Origin: Saccharomycopsis fibuligera x Saccharomycopsis cf. fibuligera
Lineage: Eukaryota > Ascomycota > Saccharomycetes > Ascoideales > Saccharomycopsidaceae
Direction: 5' to 3'
Length of the DNA: 64,000 nucleotides
NCBI GenBank assembly: GCA_001936135.1
Contig: CP012810.1
Coordinates: 3,286,001-3,350,000, forward strand
Each line of letters opens with the position of its first letter. The first letter of the stretch is position 1. The notes beneath the pieces are model-generated. The model made no database searches and had not been told where the DNA came from. It saw only the letters and a program-made list of their open reading frames with translations. A program made the translations under genes and the position numbers. Of this stretch, positions 39,537 through 49,981 are shown in pieces.

Positions 39537-41339
39537 TCAAGTCTTTATAGAATGTGAACTACTGTTAAAAGCCATGAAACTAGGGTAATCATAATCCGCC
39601 CAATCTCTGGAATCTAAACCATTGGATGGTCTCGATGTGGACATATTTTCTAATAACTCATACAGTTCAGGCATGTAATGTATTTCGTGTTTTTCATTCA
39701 CATTAATCTCGGGCTCCTTTACTGTATTGCTTATATGGCTCTTGAAGTCAAAATCCAGAGGCTTGGGCTGAAATGTATCAGTTGCAGTTTTGGAGTCTGA
39801 TGATTCCAAATTACCCAATAAACTATTCTCAAGAAAAGCTGATAGCTCGAGCTCGTGGTCGTTTTGCAGCGTTTCACCACTTTTTTCAGCAGTCAAATTG
39901 AAATCTATAAAATTGCTGAAAGCCATCTTTTGCTCAAAAGAGTCATTCACTAAGAAGTCTATAGGTTCAGCTTGTTCTTCATTGGCATGCTTAATATGGT
40001 ACGTGTAATTGTGATCCTCATTCACATTGTGCATATTGGAAAAACTAAGGTTTCCAATGTCCATCATCTCGAAGGGCAGTATATTTGAGTTTGGAGACTC
40101 TATGTTGTCAATAACTGTAAGGGATTCTTCTTTTTTCAATACTTTTTGCTTTTTGGAAGACTTTGGTTTGCTTGGTTTCGTGGCGCTTGGTTTTACTTTC
40201 TTAGGCTTTGGTTGCTCGACAATCGATTGCTGGTCAACGTTCTCGTTAGAGCTAACTGAAGGTAAACTGGTAAATACTGAAATCATAGGACCCATCCCTT
40301 GATTATCGCTCACAACAGGAATTGGGAATTGACCAGCATCATTTGGCAAAAATTCAATATTACTAGAATTATAGTTAGAAGGAAGGTCAGGCTGATTATT
40401 TAAGGTAGCTGTATCTTGATGTACTATTGATTTATCCTGCTTCTGGGCCCTGTAGTTGGATGGCGATCTTCCTCTAATTATAAGTGGAGGAGTTTCAGTA
40501 GCAGCGACCAGTACATCAAAATTTTCCATAGTTGTAGCCACTAGCTCCACATATAGCTTAAAATGCTTAACATTCGCTGTAGGCTTGCGGTAATTTATAG
40601 AAGATGCAAACTGAATGCGTTCGTATCTAGCAACCTTTGTTATTTCATTGATAGGATAGTCGACAATCGCCGATATATCATCTACCTCATTTGCTTGGGT
40701 TTGTCTGTTGAAATAAAAGATTTCATTGAGTTTTGTAATTTTATTTTGATTGCGAACATTTGCTGCTTCTTTCACGATATTGTGGTTTGGCAACTTTCCT
40801 GGTATTGAAGGATAAGTAGGCGGTGCAAACTGAGGTCCTCTATCGCGCTTAGCAGTATGCTGAACAAGATTCACAGCTGTACCATCTTCTGAACATCTCG
40901 ATACCAATCTGATAGCAAAATATTTGACAGGATGCTCTTTATTGTCATTGTCAACTACTGTAAAAGTCTCAGAAAGAAATTCTTTGAGATCCATATCCAA
41001 GAAATCAAAAGCCGCCACTAGCGTAAAATAATTTCTTTTATACCCCACCCAGCTATCTTCAACCTTTTCAAACCCTCTATCAATTCTAGCACTAACTATG
41101 GGCGTTACCAATTGCCCACTTGATGTCAACACATTATGGATCATAAACGTGTCACTAAATTGTGGACCAATCTTAAACTGTAAGCTTGATCGAGGAGCCA
41201 GTTTATTGAAAATCCTCCTTTTGACCTTTGCCACTGTCTTGGGATCATTGCTGTCGTTAAGTTCATAAGTTGCCTGTAATTCATCATCTTCTGCAGAACA
41301 CAAATCTGCTCTGAGCCGTTTGTGATTAACCGCTGACAT
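39537..41339 (-). CDS. Ndt80-family (PhoG-like) transcription factor
   Basis: 600 residues. Residues ~20-300 carry the Ndt80/PhoG DNA-binding domain of the Ig-fold type: KLAPRSSLQFKIGPQFSDTF, ARIDRGFEKVEDSWVGYKRN, YFTLVAAFDFL, RCSEDGTAVNLVQHTAKRDR, then YERIQFASSINYRKPTANVK, HFKLYVELVA and PPLIIRGRSPSNY. The C-terminal half is Ser/Asn/Glu-rich with a Lys-rich nuclear signal (PKPKKVKPSATKPSKPKSSK). Candida species have several members: NDT80 (biofilm and azole response), REP1 and RON1 (MDR1 and GlcNAc control). I cannot tell which one this is; the domain itself is sure. One in-frame CTG occurs in its C-terminal part. It lies near the tannase gene and the repeat-bearing interval. Confidence 0.88.
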   Translation of the reverse strand: MSAVNHKRLRADLCSAEDDELQATYELNDSNDPKTVAKVKRRIFNKLAPRSSLQFKIGPQFSDTFMIHNVLTSSGQLVTPIVSARIDRGFEKVEDSWVGYKRNYFTLVAAFDFLDMDLKEFLSETFTVVDNDNKEHPVKYFAIRLVSRCSEDGTAVNLVQHTAKRDRGPQFAPPTYPSIPGKLPNHNIVKEAANVRNQNKITKLNEIFYFNRQTQANEVDDISAIVDYPINEITKVARYERIQFASSINYRKPTANVKHFKLYVELVATTMENFDVLVAATETPPLIIRGRSPSNYRAQKQDKSIVHQDTATLNNQPDLPSNYNSSNIEFLPNDAGQFPIPVVSDNQGMGPMISVFTSLPSVSSNENVDQQSIVEQPKPKKVKPSATKPSKPKSSKKQKVLKKEESLTVIDNIESPNSNILPFEMMDIGNLSFSNMHNVNEDHNYTYHIKHANEEQAEPIDFLVNDSFEQKMAFSNFIDFNLTAEKSGETLQNDHELELSAFLENSLLGNLESSDSKTATDTFQPKPLDFDFKSHISNTVKEPEINVNEKHEIHYMPELYELLENMSTSRPSNGLDSRDWADYDYPSFMAFNSSSHSIKT

Positions 41340-41608
41340 TGTAACCGCTCAAGTAGGGATTGGGAACACAAAAGGAATATGCAACTAAAACAGAAATATA
41401 ACAGAAAGTCTCCCATTAATGATGGCAGAAAAAAAGGAAAGCCACAATACGCCCTTGTATAACGGCAAAAAAAGGCTGTAAGCGAATATTCAACTTGACG
41501 CCAGTGCTTGATGGAGCGATGGACAGCTGTCGTGGGCGTTAACAGCCTGTACCGCCCAATTTGCCTAGTATTATGGCTAATATGTATGTTGAGATTTAGC
41601 GGATGTGC

Positions 41609-41944
41609 CTAATGACCGCCGTAATCCGGTTTGGGTTTGTGTTTCTGACTTGAAGGTTGTTGGTTCTTCCAAAAAGACAAGTCCAAAGCAAACACAGAAA
41701 GGTAATTGTTGTCTCTCACAAAACGATAAAATGTAATGCTATGCCCTTTTGGGTATCCCGTAGATTTGTTTTCTGAACCGCTGTTGATTCGCTCCACAAA
41801 GCCATTCGGAACACAGTATCGCTGCAGGTTCATGCAGAGATTATATGCATCTTTGAGTATGGAGAAGAGACTACCCGCCCGATATCTAAAATTAAAAAGT
41901 AAGTTCGTAAAGAAATTGAAATGTCCGCTCGCAATTTTGTTTGG
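41609..41944 (-). pseudogene. open fragment resembling a FAR1/Mutator-type DNA-binding domain
   Basis: An uninterrupted minus-strand frame of 111 codons runs from a stop at ~41945 to a TAA at 41609. The sequence has LKDAYNLCMNLQRYCVPNGF, then a Ser/Lys-rich loop and HSITFYRFVRDNN. This follows the pattern of the FAR1/MULE DNA-binding fold (A-Y-x-x-C/Y, ~8 residues, N-G-F, a Lys/Ser loop, F-Y-R-F). The only ATG is internal (41831-41833), so it is more likely a truncated gene or transposase fragment than a complete gene. A TTTTAG acceptor-like site lies just before the DAYNLC part. A second, disrupted copy is at 46316-46456. The family call is inference by eye and could be wrong. Confidence 0.35.
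41760..41898 (-). repeat. dispersed repeat, copy A
   Basis: About 85% identical by eye to 46316-46456 in the same orientation. Both contain CAGAGATTATATGCATCTTT and GAGATATGGAGAAGAG-type blocks and both end at a TA-rich AAAATTAAAAA. It corresponds to the conserved part of the FAR1-like fragment. Confidence 0.85.
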
Positions 41945-43456
41945 TCATGTTGAATTCTTGCATGGAAAACCAGAGCCAAGACATGAGGAAGCTGTCAATA
42001 TTAAGTGAGATTTTAGCAAAAATCTTGAGGAAATTTGAGCATTAAAAATTACCGAAACGAAACTCAAAGAAATTTTTTGAGTTAGATAGACTAAATATAT
42101 TAAAGTAAATTTTGAGTATATATGATAGTAAAAACTTTGGTAGAGAAATTATGAGAGTTCAGTAAACTTTGCCAAAATTTTCCAAAATCATGGCAGGCTT
42201 CAAGCAAGTCAACATATAGTTACTAACAAGCCCTGCAAACTTTTCGTGAAACCTTTTCAAGCAAACTCCTAAAAAAGGACCTGCCGATATCTAAACGAGA
42301 TTATCTGAATGTGTCCAACGCCTTAGACCAAATTGTAATCACATGACAAAAACCGTTATAAAGTATTTATAATGAAAAATAATAATTTTAACACTTGTGA
42401 TTGGGTGAACTGATCATAGACTTATGTTACTCTACTCTAAGTAAAAAGCAGAACCGTCTATTTAATACTTAGAGGTAACAAATCGGACCGCAAAGGCTTA
42501 ACCCCAGTAGATTGCAGTGACATGACTACTCCACTGCTTACAATACACCATATTAGGGGCGCTGTTTTCTAATAAAGGTTAAGTTTCTTAATTCTCTGCT
42601 GCGGTGAAGCTTGTGGCAAGCCCCAACAGCGTAAAAAGAGTATCAACCCATGGTTTGTAATAACACGAGTAGATCAAGGGCAAGTTACCAAACATCTTTC
42701 TAATAACAAATTTGTGATGGAGAAAAGATATATGTGTTGGAGAGCATTATTTTTTTTCAAGAAAAAAGAAGTGTTAAAGTGACGATTATGGGTGTATTGA
42801 CTCGTATATGATATTGTTAACAACATTGTTCGTGATGGTGCTTTTTTATTTTGTTTTCAACTTTGCTGTTCTCCTGCGTCCTGATTCCCGGAAAAAACAC
42901 TTAGTGGCACATATTAACAGATTGCCGCGCGCGAGGAATAACTGCCAACGTGAAGAAACGACTCGAAGATATCTTCTGAATAAATCGGACCGACGTTGAT
43001 AAGATGCATGTCCGATGGACGCATCCTATTGTTACAGTTAGTTAGGCTTGGCGCAGTGGACTAGTACTAGAACCCCATATTTGAGAAATCCGTCAGCTGC
43101 GTTTCAGCTTAGTAACATTGTTCTACATTTTGGCGAACAGCGGAAATCTTTTACCTGCTTTTGGTATTTAGAATGAACAGTGTCTATCAAAACACCTCTA
43201 CTATGTATATTTTCTAAAAATATGCAACATTAATTTTTCAGCCATGACTCACAAAACTATCTGCATTGCTGCGTTAAGCAGAGTGTGCTGATTGATGGCT
43301 ATAAATCAACCAATAGCTTGCGGTGCTCTGTTTGAGTATAAGCCATGCCCGTCAACAATGAGGACGTAAAATACACCTCTTTATAAACCATGTTACTGGT
43401 ATGCATTTGTCACAGGTGCCACAATAGGAAATTATTGCTAACGATATGTCAAATAT

Positions 43457-43464
43457 TATAAATA
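43457..43464 (+). promoter_or_regulatory. TATA box of the tannase gene
   Basis: TATAAATA is a consensus TATA element 114 bases before the tannase ATG. TATA promoters in yeast are typical of inducible genes, which fits a substrate-regulated secreted enzyme. Confidence 0.6.
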
Positions 43465-43577
43465 CTCATGTCTGTGTCTAACAATGTCAATTTCTGCATT
43501 GTTTGTCTAGTTACATTCATTGCTTTTTCTCTTGGAATAATTTCTAAAGTCTTTTTGTACTAAATCTCCTTCTCTCC

Positions 43578-45443
43578 ATGTTGACTTTGCAAAAGTCGTT
43601 GCTCAGCGCTGCTGCCTTGGCTGTGGTTTCAGCTGCTCCTCTAGCTTCTTCTTCTACATCTTCCAGCTCCAACTCTAACTCTTCCACAGCTTCCTCTCTC
43701 TCCGACGTGTGCTCCGTTTCCAATGTCCAAGCTGCTTTACCTGCTAACGGTACCTTACTAGGTATCAACTTGATTCCTTCCTCTGTTTACGCCAATCCAG
43801 TATACAACGCTTCTCTCGGCGGTTCTGGTGGAATGGGTGGCTCTTCATCCTCTTCTGATAAGACATACAGCTATTGCAATGTTACTCTTGAGTACACCCA
43901 TACTGGCAAAAATGATACCGTCTTGGTAAAATACGCTTTTCCAGACCCACAAGATTTCAAAAATCGTTTCTATCTCGCCGGTGGTGGTGGGTTTTCTCTC
44001 AGTAGCGATGCCACAGGTGGTCTTCAGTACGGCGCCGCCAGTGGGGCCACTGATGCTGGTTACGATGCCTTTGACCAAAGTTATGATGAAGTGGTTCTTT
44101 ATGGTAATGGTTCCATAAATTGGGACGCTACTTATATGTTTGCTTACCAAGCATTAGGCGAGCTTACCAAAATTGGTAAGCCTCTCACCAAAAACTTATA
44201 CAACACTGATAAGATCTACAGTTACTTTGAAGGTTGTTCAGATGGTGGCCGTGAAGCAATGAGCCAAGTTCAACGTTACGGTGAAGAATACGACGGGGTG
44301 GTTGCCGGTGCCCCAGCTTTCAGATTCGCTCAACAGCAAGTGCATCATGTTTTTAGTTCCGCTGTTGAACAAACTTTAGATTATTACCCACCACCATGCG
44401 AGCTTGCCAAAATCGTTAACGCTACCATCGAGTATTGTGACAAATTAGATGGCCGCGAAGACGGAGTTGTTTCTAGAACTGATCTTTGTATGCTCAACTT
44501 CAACTTAACCTCAATAATTGGTGAATCTTACCACTGTGCCGCCGAAACTAGTACCTCTTTAGGATTCGGTTTCAGCAAGAGAGCGGAAGGCAGCCAGACA
44601 AGCACTACTCCAGAACAAAACGGTACCGTTACTGCTGAAGGTGTCGCTGTCGCTCAAGCAATTTATAATGGTTTACACAATTCAAAAGGCCAAAGAGCTT
44701 ACTTATCATGGCAAATTGCTTCTGAACTCAGCGATGCTCAGACCACTTACAACTCTAACACCACAAATTGGGAACTCAACATCCCATCCACCGGTGGCGA
44801 GTACGTTACTAAATTTGTCCAGTTGCTTGACATTGATAATCTTCCAAACCTTGACAATGTCACTTACGACACTTTAGTGCAATGGATGAACACCGGCATG
44901 GTTAGATACTTGGACAGTTTGCAAACTACTCTTACTGACCTAACCGCTTTTGAATCTCATGGTGGGAAATTATTACACTACCATGGAGAATCTGACCCAA
45001 GTATCCCTGCTGCAAGTTCGGTGCACTACTGGCAATCAGTTCTTTCCACCATGTATGGCAATGAGTCTGGCAACAGCAAAAACAGCATTTTCAACGATAT
45101 TGATAATGAGAAGCAAGCACTTGCTGCCCTTGATGATTGGTACCAGTTTTATCTCGTTCCGGGTGCTGCTCACTGTGGTTCAAACTCTCTTCAGCCAGGT
45201 CCATATCCGCAATCCAACATGGAAACCATCATTGATTGGGTTGAAAATAACAATAAACCGGATGGATTAAATGCAACTGTTTCTTCTGGCAGCAATGCTG
45301 GAGAGACTCAGCTTCTTTGTAAGTGGCCACTTCGTCCTCTTTGGCATAGCAATGACAGTTCACTGTTCGATTGTGTTTTCGATAAAGCATCTTACGAAAG
45401 CTGGACTTACTCCTTTCCAGCATTCAAACTTCCAGTGTACTAA
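43578..45443 (+). CDS. TAN1: secreted tannase/feruloyl esterase-family hydrolase
   Basis: 621 residues. Signal peptide (MLTLQKSLLSAAALAVVSAA), then a Ser/Thr-rich segment, then an alpha/beta-hydrolase of the tannase/feruloyl esterase family (PF07519). The catalytic Ser is S221 in FEGCSDGGREAM, Asp is D473 in HGESDPSIPA, and His is H532 in GAAHCGSN. C220 and C533 flank Ser and His, giving the CS-D-HC arrangement whose disulfide is needed for activity in this family. EYDGVVAGAPAF follows the Ser motif, as in fungal tannases. Several NxT/NxS sites fit secretion. Candida tannase (CaTan1) hydrolyses gallotannins. The fragment SKRAEG (KR) around residue 334 could be a Kex2 site. It sits between the two copies of a dispersed repeat. 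Confidence 0.9.
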   Translation: MLTLQKSLLSAAALAVVSAAPLASSSTSSSSNSNSSTASSLSDVCSVSNVQAALPANGTLLGINLIPSSVYANPVYNASLGGSGGMGGSSSSSDKTYSYCNVTLEYTHTGKNDTVLVKYAFPDPQDFKNRFYLAGGGGFSLSSDATGGLQYGAASGATDAGYDAFDQSYDEVVLYGNGSINWDATYMFAYQALGELTKIGKPLTKNLYNTDKIYSYFEGCSDGGREAMSQVQRYGEEYDGVVAGAPAFRFAQQQVHHVFSSAVEQTLDYYPPPCELAKIVNATIEYCDKLDGREDGVVSRTDLCMLNFNLTSIIGESYHCAAETSTSLGFGFSKRAEGSQTSTTPEQNGTVTAEGVAVAQAIYNGLHNSKGQRAYLSWQIASELSDAQTTYNSNTTNWELNIPSTGGEYVTKFVQLLDIDNLPNLDNVTYDTLVQWMNTGMVRYLDSLQTTLTDLTAFESHGGKLLHYHGESDPSIPAASSVHYWQSVLSTMYGNESGNSKNSIFNDIDNEKQALAALDDWYQFYLVPGAAHCGSNSLQPGPYPQSNMETIIDWVENNNKPDGLNATVSSGSNAGETQLLCKWPLRPLWHSNDSSLFDCVFDKASYESWTYSFPAFKLPVY

Positions 45444-46601
45444 GGAAGAACTTTTTACTATTAAAGATTTCAAAACTATAAAATATTTTTTATTTTGTTT
45501 TCCGAAAAAATAGCTGCTATTCTACTTTTTACTTTCTTCTTGTTTGGCTGTCTTTTCTCTTCTTACAGACAAGCCGTTTACCAAATTTCTGAGTGCTTTC
45601 ATGCTAAAAAAATAATGACTTGATACAGTTTACAATGACATTCGTTGCATTTGCCGTAGAACGTTTAGGTTGTAAAATTAAATGTTTTTTTTTGGAAGGT
45701 CATTTTTAAAATTCATCCGTGGGCGAGGTTATTCTAGCTACAAATACAAAAATAGTTTGTGATAATTAACAGTAACACTGCTGCGAAAAAGTGCCGTTTG
45801 GATAAGTTTTATATAAATGAAGATTTATAACATTAAAACACAGGAAAAACAGTTGTTGACCTCATGCATTACTAACTCATCACACAGTTTCTGGTTTCTG
45901 TTTATTAACAGAATAACCTATAACTAAAAATACTTAACTCTTTTTGTGAACAGAAGTTTTCCTACGTTAAATGTCGCATAAAGTCCAAATCCTGCTCTAC
46001 GCTCTACGCTCTTCTTTTAAATGACGTGACACTCAACACTAGCCCTCAATCTAGGATCCGGTACGCAACACTATAATTCTAGTAATTATGCTTTTTTGTT
46101 CCTGCTCGGTTTTGCTTTCAAGTATCCACAGGGAAAAAGGTTTTCGACAACAATATCTTTGTCATTTGAGAAGGTTTGATCATTTGCAACCACACTTTAG
46201 TGTGTTAAAGTAGTAATCCAATGACTTCCTGGCTAGCTGAGCTTAAGCTGAAGACTACCGGGCACAAGCTATGAAAACTTACTATTGATCATGACAAACC
46301 TACTTGAGATATTCTGTAGATTTGTTCTCTGATTCGCTAATGATTCTCTCCACAAGAATCCACTCAGAACACAGTAGCGCTGCAGGGTCACACAGAGATT
46401 ATATGCATCTTTGAATATGGAGAAGAGCTTACCCGCCCGGCATCAAAAATTAAAAAAATTTTTTTTTTTTTTATTTTATTTTTTTATCTTTTCCCGCGTT
46501 AAAGAGATGGTGATGATAATTGAAGGTCTTGAAGAGGTTGAAAATTTCACTTCTTAAATAGCTTTTGGCGACCCGCTACACAATATAGCCACATACCGAA
46601 A
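45444..46601. other. intergenic, tannase 3' flank and KRE33 promoter
   Basis: Contains copy B of the dispersed repeat, directly upstream of a poly-A/T block (46452-46490). AAAAAAATTTTTTT there resembles an RRPE element, and GATGGTGATGATAA near 46506 is PAC-like only in part. No gene is supported. Confidence 0.55.
46316..46456 (-). repeat. dispersed repeat, copy B (degenerate)
   Basis: Homologous to 41760-41898. Small insertions break the frame that is open in copy A, so B is a fossil of the same sequence. It lies about 150 bases upstream of KRE33. Confidence 0.85.
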
Positions 46602-49600
46602 ATGGGTAACAAGAAAGCGATTGATTTCAGAATCCCTACCTTGATCCGTAATGGCGTCCAAGAGAAGCAGAGAAGTTTCTTTGTCATTGTGGGCGATAAG
46701 GCTCGTAATCAACTTCCAAACTTGCATTATTTGATGATGTCTGCTGATTTGAAGATGAACAAGTCGGTGTTGTGGGCATACAAGAAAAACTTGTTAGGTT
46801 TTACTTCACATAGAAAGAAGCGTGAAAAGAAGATAAAACAAGAAGTAAAGAGAGGGATCAGAGAAGCTAATGACAAAGATCCATTTGAAGCCTTCGTTAC
46901 CAATCAACATATTAGATATGTATATTACAAGGAGACCGAGAAGATTTTGGGTAACACGTACGGGATGTGTATTTTACAAGACTTCGAGGCCTTAACTCCA
47001 AATTTATTGGCTAGAACTATTGAAACTGTTGAAGGTGGTGGTATTGTTGTTATCTTGTTGAAATCAATGAACTCATTAAAACAGTTATATACCATGAGCA
47101 TGGATATTCACTCTCGTTATAGAACCGAAGCACACAATGATGTTGTTGCTAGATTTAATGAAAGATTCTTGCTTTCTTTGTCATCTAATCAAAATTGTTT
47201 GGTAGTTGATGACGAGCTAAACGTTTTGCCAATATCAGGTGGTAAAAATGTGAAAGCATTGCCTCCAAAAACCGACGATGATGAGTTGACCAAAGAGCAA
47301 CAAGAACTAGTTGATTTGAAGAAAAGTCTTGAAGATGTTCAGCCTGCTGGATCTTTAGTTGCACTATCCAAAACTGTTAATCAAGCTCAAGCAGTTTTGA
47401 CATTTATTGATTCTATTTCTGAAAAATCATTGAGAAACACTGTGACATTGACTGCCGGAAGAGGTCGTGGTAAGTCCGCTGCCTTGGGTATTGCGATTGC
47501 AGCTGCTGTATCTCATGGTTACTCCAATATCTTTGTTACTTCTCCAAGTCCAGAGAATTTGAAAACGCTATTTGAATTTGTTTTCAAAGGTTTTGATGCT
47601 TTGAACTATACTGAACACATCGATTACGACATTATCCAATCTACCAACCCAGCGTTCAACAAGGCCATTGTCAGAGTCGATATCAAGAGAGCTCACAGAC
47701 AAACTATTCAATATATATTGCCAACTGACTCATATGTCTTGGGCCAGGCAGAATTGTTAATTATCGATGAAGCTGCTGCGATTCCGTTACCATATGTCAA
47801 GAAACTATTAGGTCCATACTTGATCTTCATGGCTTCCACTATTAATGGTTACGAAGGTACCGGTAGATCTTTATCCTTGAAGCTTATCCAGCAATTGAGA
47901 GAACAAGCCAGTGGCACAAGCTCAATTGGAAAAAGCGACACCGCCGTGGTTTCAAGAGATAAGAAAACTCTTGATGGAGACGTACAGGGAAGAACATTGA
48001 AAGAGGTTGTGCTTTCCGAGCCAATTAGATACGCTCCAGGTGACCGTATTGAAAAATGGATGAACAAGCTCTTGTGTCTTGATGTCACTGTTTCCAAAAA
48101 TGCTTCTTTTGCCACTAGAGGCACCCCACATCCATCGCAATGCGATCTTTACTGCGTGAATAGAGATACTCTTTTCTCTTACCATCCTGTTTCCGAAGCA
48201 TTTTTGCAAAAAATGATGGGATTATACGTTGCCAGCCATTACAAGAACTCTCCAAATGATTTACAATTGATGAGTGACGCCCCTGCACATCAACTTTTTG
48301 TCTTGTTACCGCCAGTTGATCCAAAGGATAACAGAATACCTGACCCATTATGTGTGGTACAGATTGCCCTTGAAGGTGAAATTTCTAGAGAAAGTGTTCG
48401 TAACAGTTTGGGCCGTGGCCAAAGAGCCGGAGGTGACTTAATTCCGTGGATTGTTTCTCAGCAGTTCCAAGACGAAGAATTTGCTGGATTGTCCGGTGCT
48501 AGAGTGGTGAGAATTGCCACCAATCCGGATTATTCCGGTATGGGTTATGGGTCCAGAGCGCTTGAATTGTTGAAAGACTATTTCGAAGGTAAATTTACTG
48601 ATATCTCGGAAGATAACAAGCCAAAGGACTACTCTATTCAAAGAGTCGATGACAGTGAATTGAAAAACATCAATTTGAGAACTGAAACCATCAAATTAAG
48701 AGAATCTAAAACTTTGCCACCATTATTGCTTAAATTGCACCAACAACCGCCATACTTTTTGCATTACTTGGGTGTTTCTTTTGGATTGACTCAACAATTG
48801 CAGAAATTTTGGAAAAGAGCTGGATATGCACCGGTGTATTTACGCCAAACTGCAAATGATTTGACCGGTGAACATACATGTGTTATGATCAATGTATTGA
48901 AAGACAGAAATGATAAATGGTTGAAAGAATTTGCTAACGATTTCCATCAAAGATTCCTTTCTTTGTTGGCTTACAACTTTCAAAAATTCACCGCTGTCCA
49001 ATCTTTGAACATTATTGAAAATGTCAAGAGTGTTGTTGATGATGAAGTTGAAACTTTGGACAATAAGCCAGTCACTAAAAAGGAGTTGGATTTTTATTTT
49101 ACTCCGTTCGACCTCAAAAGATTGGAATCTTATGCTAATAACTTGTTGGACTATCATGTTATTTTGGATTTGCTTCCAAAAATTTCCGTGTTGTACTTCA
49201 AGGGCAAATTGGATGACTTCCTCAACTTGTCCAGTGTGCAATCTGCTATCTTGCTATCAGTTGGTTTGCAGCATAAAGATATTGAAGCCGTATCCAAAGA
49301 ATTGAACTTGCCAGTAAATCAATCGATGGCCATGTTTGCCAAAATTGTTAGAAAAGTGTCCACTTCTTTCAGAGACGTTGTGAAGAAATCCATTGAAGAA
49401 ACCATGCCGGAAATCGAAGATGAAAGAGTCAAAGAAATGAATGGCGACGAGATTGAAGCTAAGGAAGAATTAGGTGATATTAACAGTGACTTGAACAAAG
49501 AATTAGAAGACGAAGGTAATAAGGTGTTGAGTCAAATGAATGACAAGCAGAGAGAATTGATTGGAGCATTGGACTTGAAGCAATATGAAATTGCTGATAA

Positions 49601-49766
49601 TGTCGAATGGGACGACAAATCTGCCAAAAAGGCCACCAAGAAGGAAAATAGTGGTGTTGTTAGTCTTAAACAAAAGAACGGTAAGAGAAAAACCGAAAGT
49701 GCGGACGATATTCTCAACGAAGAAATGAAGCATGTCAAGAAGGGAAAAAAGTCTAAGAGAAAGTAG
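46602..49766 (+). CDS. KRE33: RNA cytidine acetyltransferase Kre33/NAT10
   Basis: 1054 residues, full length. It makes N4-acetylcytidine in 18S rRNA and, with Tan1, in tRNA Ser/Leu, and is needed for small-subunit assembly in the nucleolus. Domains in order: N-terminal DUF1726/TmcA-like part (MGNKKAIDFRIPTLIRNGVQ), RecD-like helicase with Walker A TAGRGRGKSAA (T284-A294) and Walker B IIDEAAAIPLP (D389, E390), GNAT acetyltransferase core RIATNPDYSGMGYGSRALEL (from R637), then the tRNA-binding C-terminal domain and a Lys-rich nuclear tail (HVKKGKKSKRK). Codon use is biased to TTG/TCT/AGA and I met no in-frame CTG. The gene converges on the MICOS gene 200 bases away. Confidence 0.98.
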   Translation: MGNKKAIDFRIPTLIRNGVQEKQRSFFVIVGDKARNQLPNLHYLMMSADLKMNKSVLWAYKKNLLGFTSHRKKREKKIKQEVKRGIREANDKDPFEAFVTNQHIRYVYYKETEKILGNTYGMCILQDFEALTPNLLARTIETVEGGGIVVILLKSMNSLKQLYTMSMDIHSRYRTEAHNDVVARFNERFLLSLSSNQNCLVVDDELNVLPISGGKNVKALPPKTDDDELTKEQQELVDLKKSLEDVQPAGSLVALSKTVNQAQAVLTFIDSISEKSLRNTVTLTAGRGRGKSAALGIAIAAAVSHGYSNIFVTSPSPENLKTLFEFVFKGFDALNYTEHIDYDIIQSTNPAFNKAIVRVDIKRAHRQTIQYILPTDSYVLGQAELLIIDEAAAIPLPYVKKLLGPYLIFMASTINGYEGTGRSLSLKLIQQLREQASGTSSIGKSDTAVVSRDKKTLDGDVQGRTLKEVVLSEPIRYAPGDRIEKWMNKLLCLDVTVSKNASFATRGTPHPSQCDLYCVNRDTLFSYHPVSEAFLQKMMGLYVASHYKNSPNDLQLMSDAPAHQLFVLLPPVDPKDNRIPDPLCVVQIALEGEISRESVRNSLGRGQRAGGDLIPWIVSQQFQDEEFAGLSGARVVRIATNPDYSGMGYGSRALELLKDYFEGKFTDISEDNKPKDYSIQRVDDSELKNINLRTETIKLRESKTLPPLLLKLHQQPPYFLHYLGVSFGLTQQLQKFWKRAGYAPVYLRQTANDLTGEHTCVMINVLKDRNDKWLKEFANDFHQRFLSLLAYNFQKFTAVQSLNIIENVKSVVDDEVETLDNKPVTKKELDFYFTPFDLKRLESYANNLLDYHVILDLLPKISVLYFKGKLDDFLNLSSVQSAILLSVGLQHKDIEAVSKELNLPVNQSMAMFAKIVRKVSTSFRDVVKKSIEETMPEIEDERVKEMNGDEIEAKEELGDINSDLNKELEDEGNKVLSQMNDKQRELIGALDLKQYEIADNVEWDDKSAKKATKKENSGVVSLKQKNGKRKTESADDILNEEMKHVKKGKKSKRK

Positions 49767-49981
49767 ATGTAGAGATAATTGATTTTTCCTTTTTTATTTT
49801 TTTTTTTTTTTTTTTTTCCTTTTATGCGCTGACTAGTTTTGTTTAAATTTTTGTTTATCTTTTTATATATTGCATTTTGTACTGTAAATTTACATTTTTA
49901 CTTTTTTTTTTTTATCAAAAGAACAAGAAAAAAGGTTGTAGTGAGTTGTATTATATATTATTTACTGTGACAAAAAGAGGT
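49767..49981. terminator. shared 3' flank of KRE33 and the MICOS gene
   Basis: A short convergent spacer with a 19-base poly-T run (49798-49817) and further T/A runs and TATATA motifs that probably serve 3'-end formation for both genes. Confidence 0.45.

Larger units (their letters stand above)
41340..43577. other. 2.2 kb divergent interval, Ndt80-family gene and tannase
   Basis: Holds a FAR1-like open fragment and one copy of a dispersed ~140 bp repeat near its left side, and the tannase promoter on the right with a TATA box at 43457-43464. The middle (42000-43300) is AT-rich apart from a short CGCGCG-rich segment at 42925-42940. A GGCGCAGTGG sequence at 43050 resembles a tRNA A box but has no matching B box. 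Confidence 0.55.

Noticed and set aside
43046-43060. TTGGCGCAGTGGA, a good tRNA A-box match
   Set aside because: No B box or cloverleaf arms within the next 100 bases.
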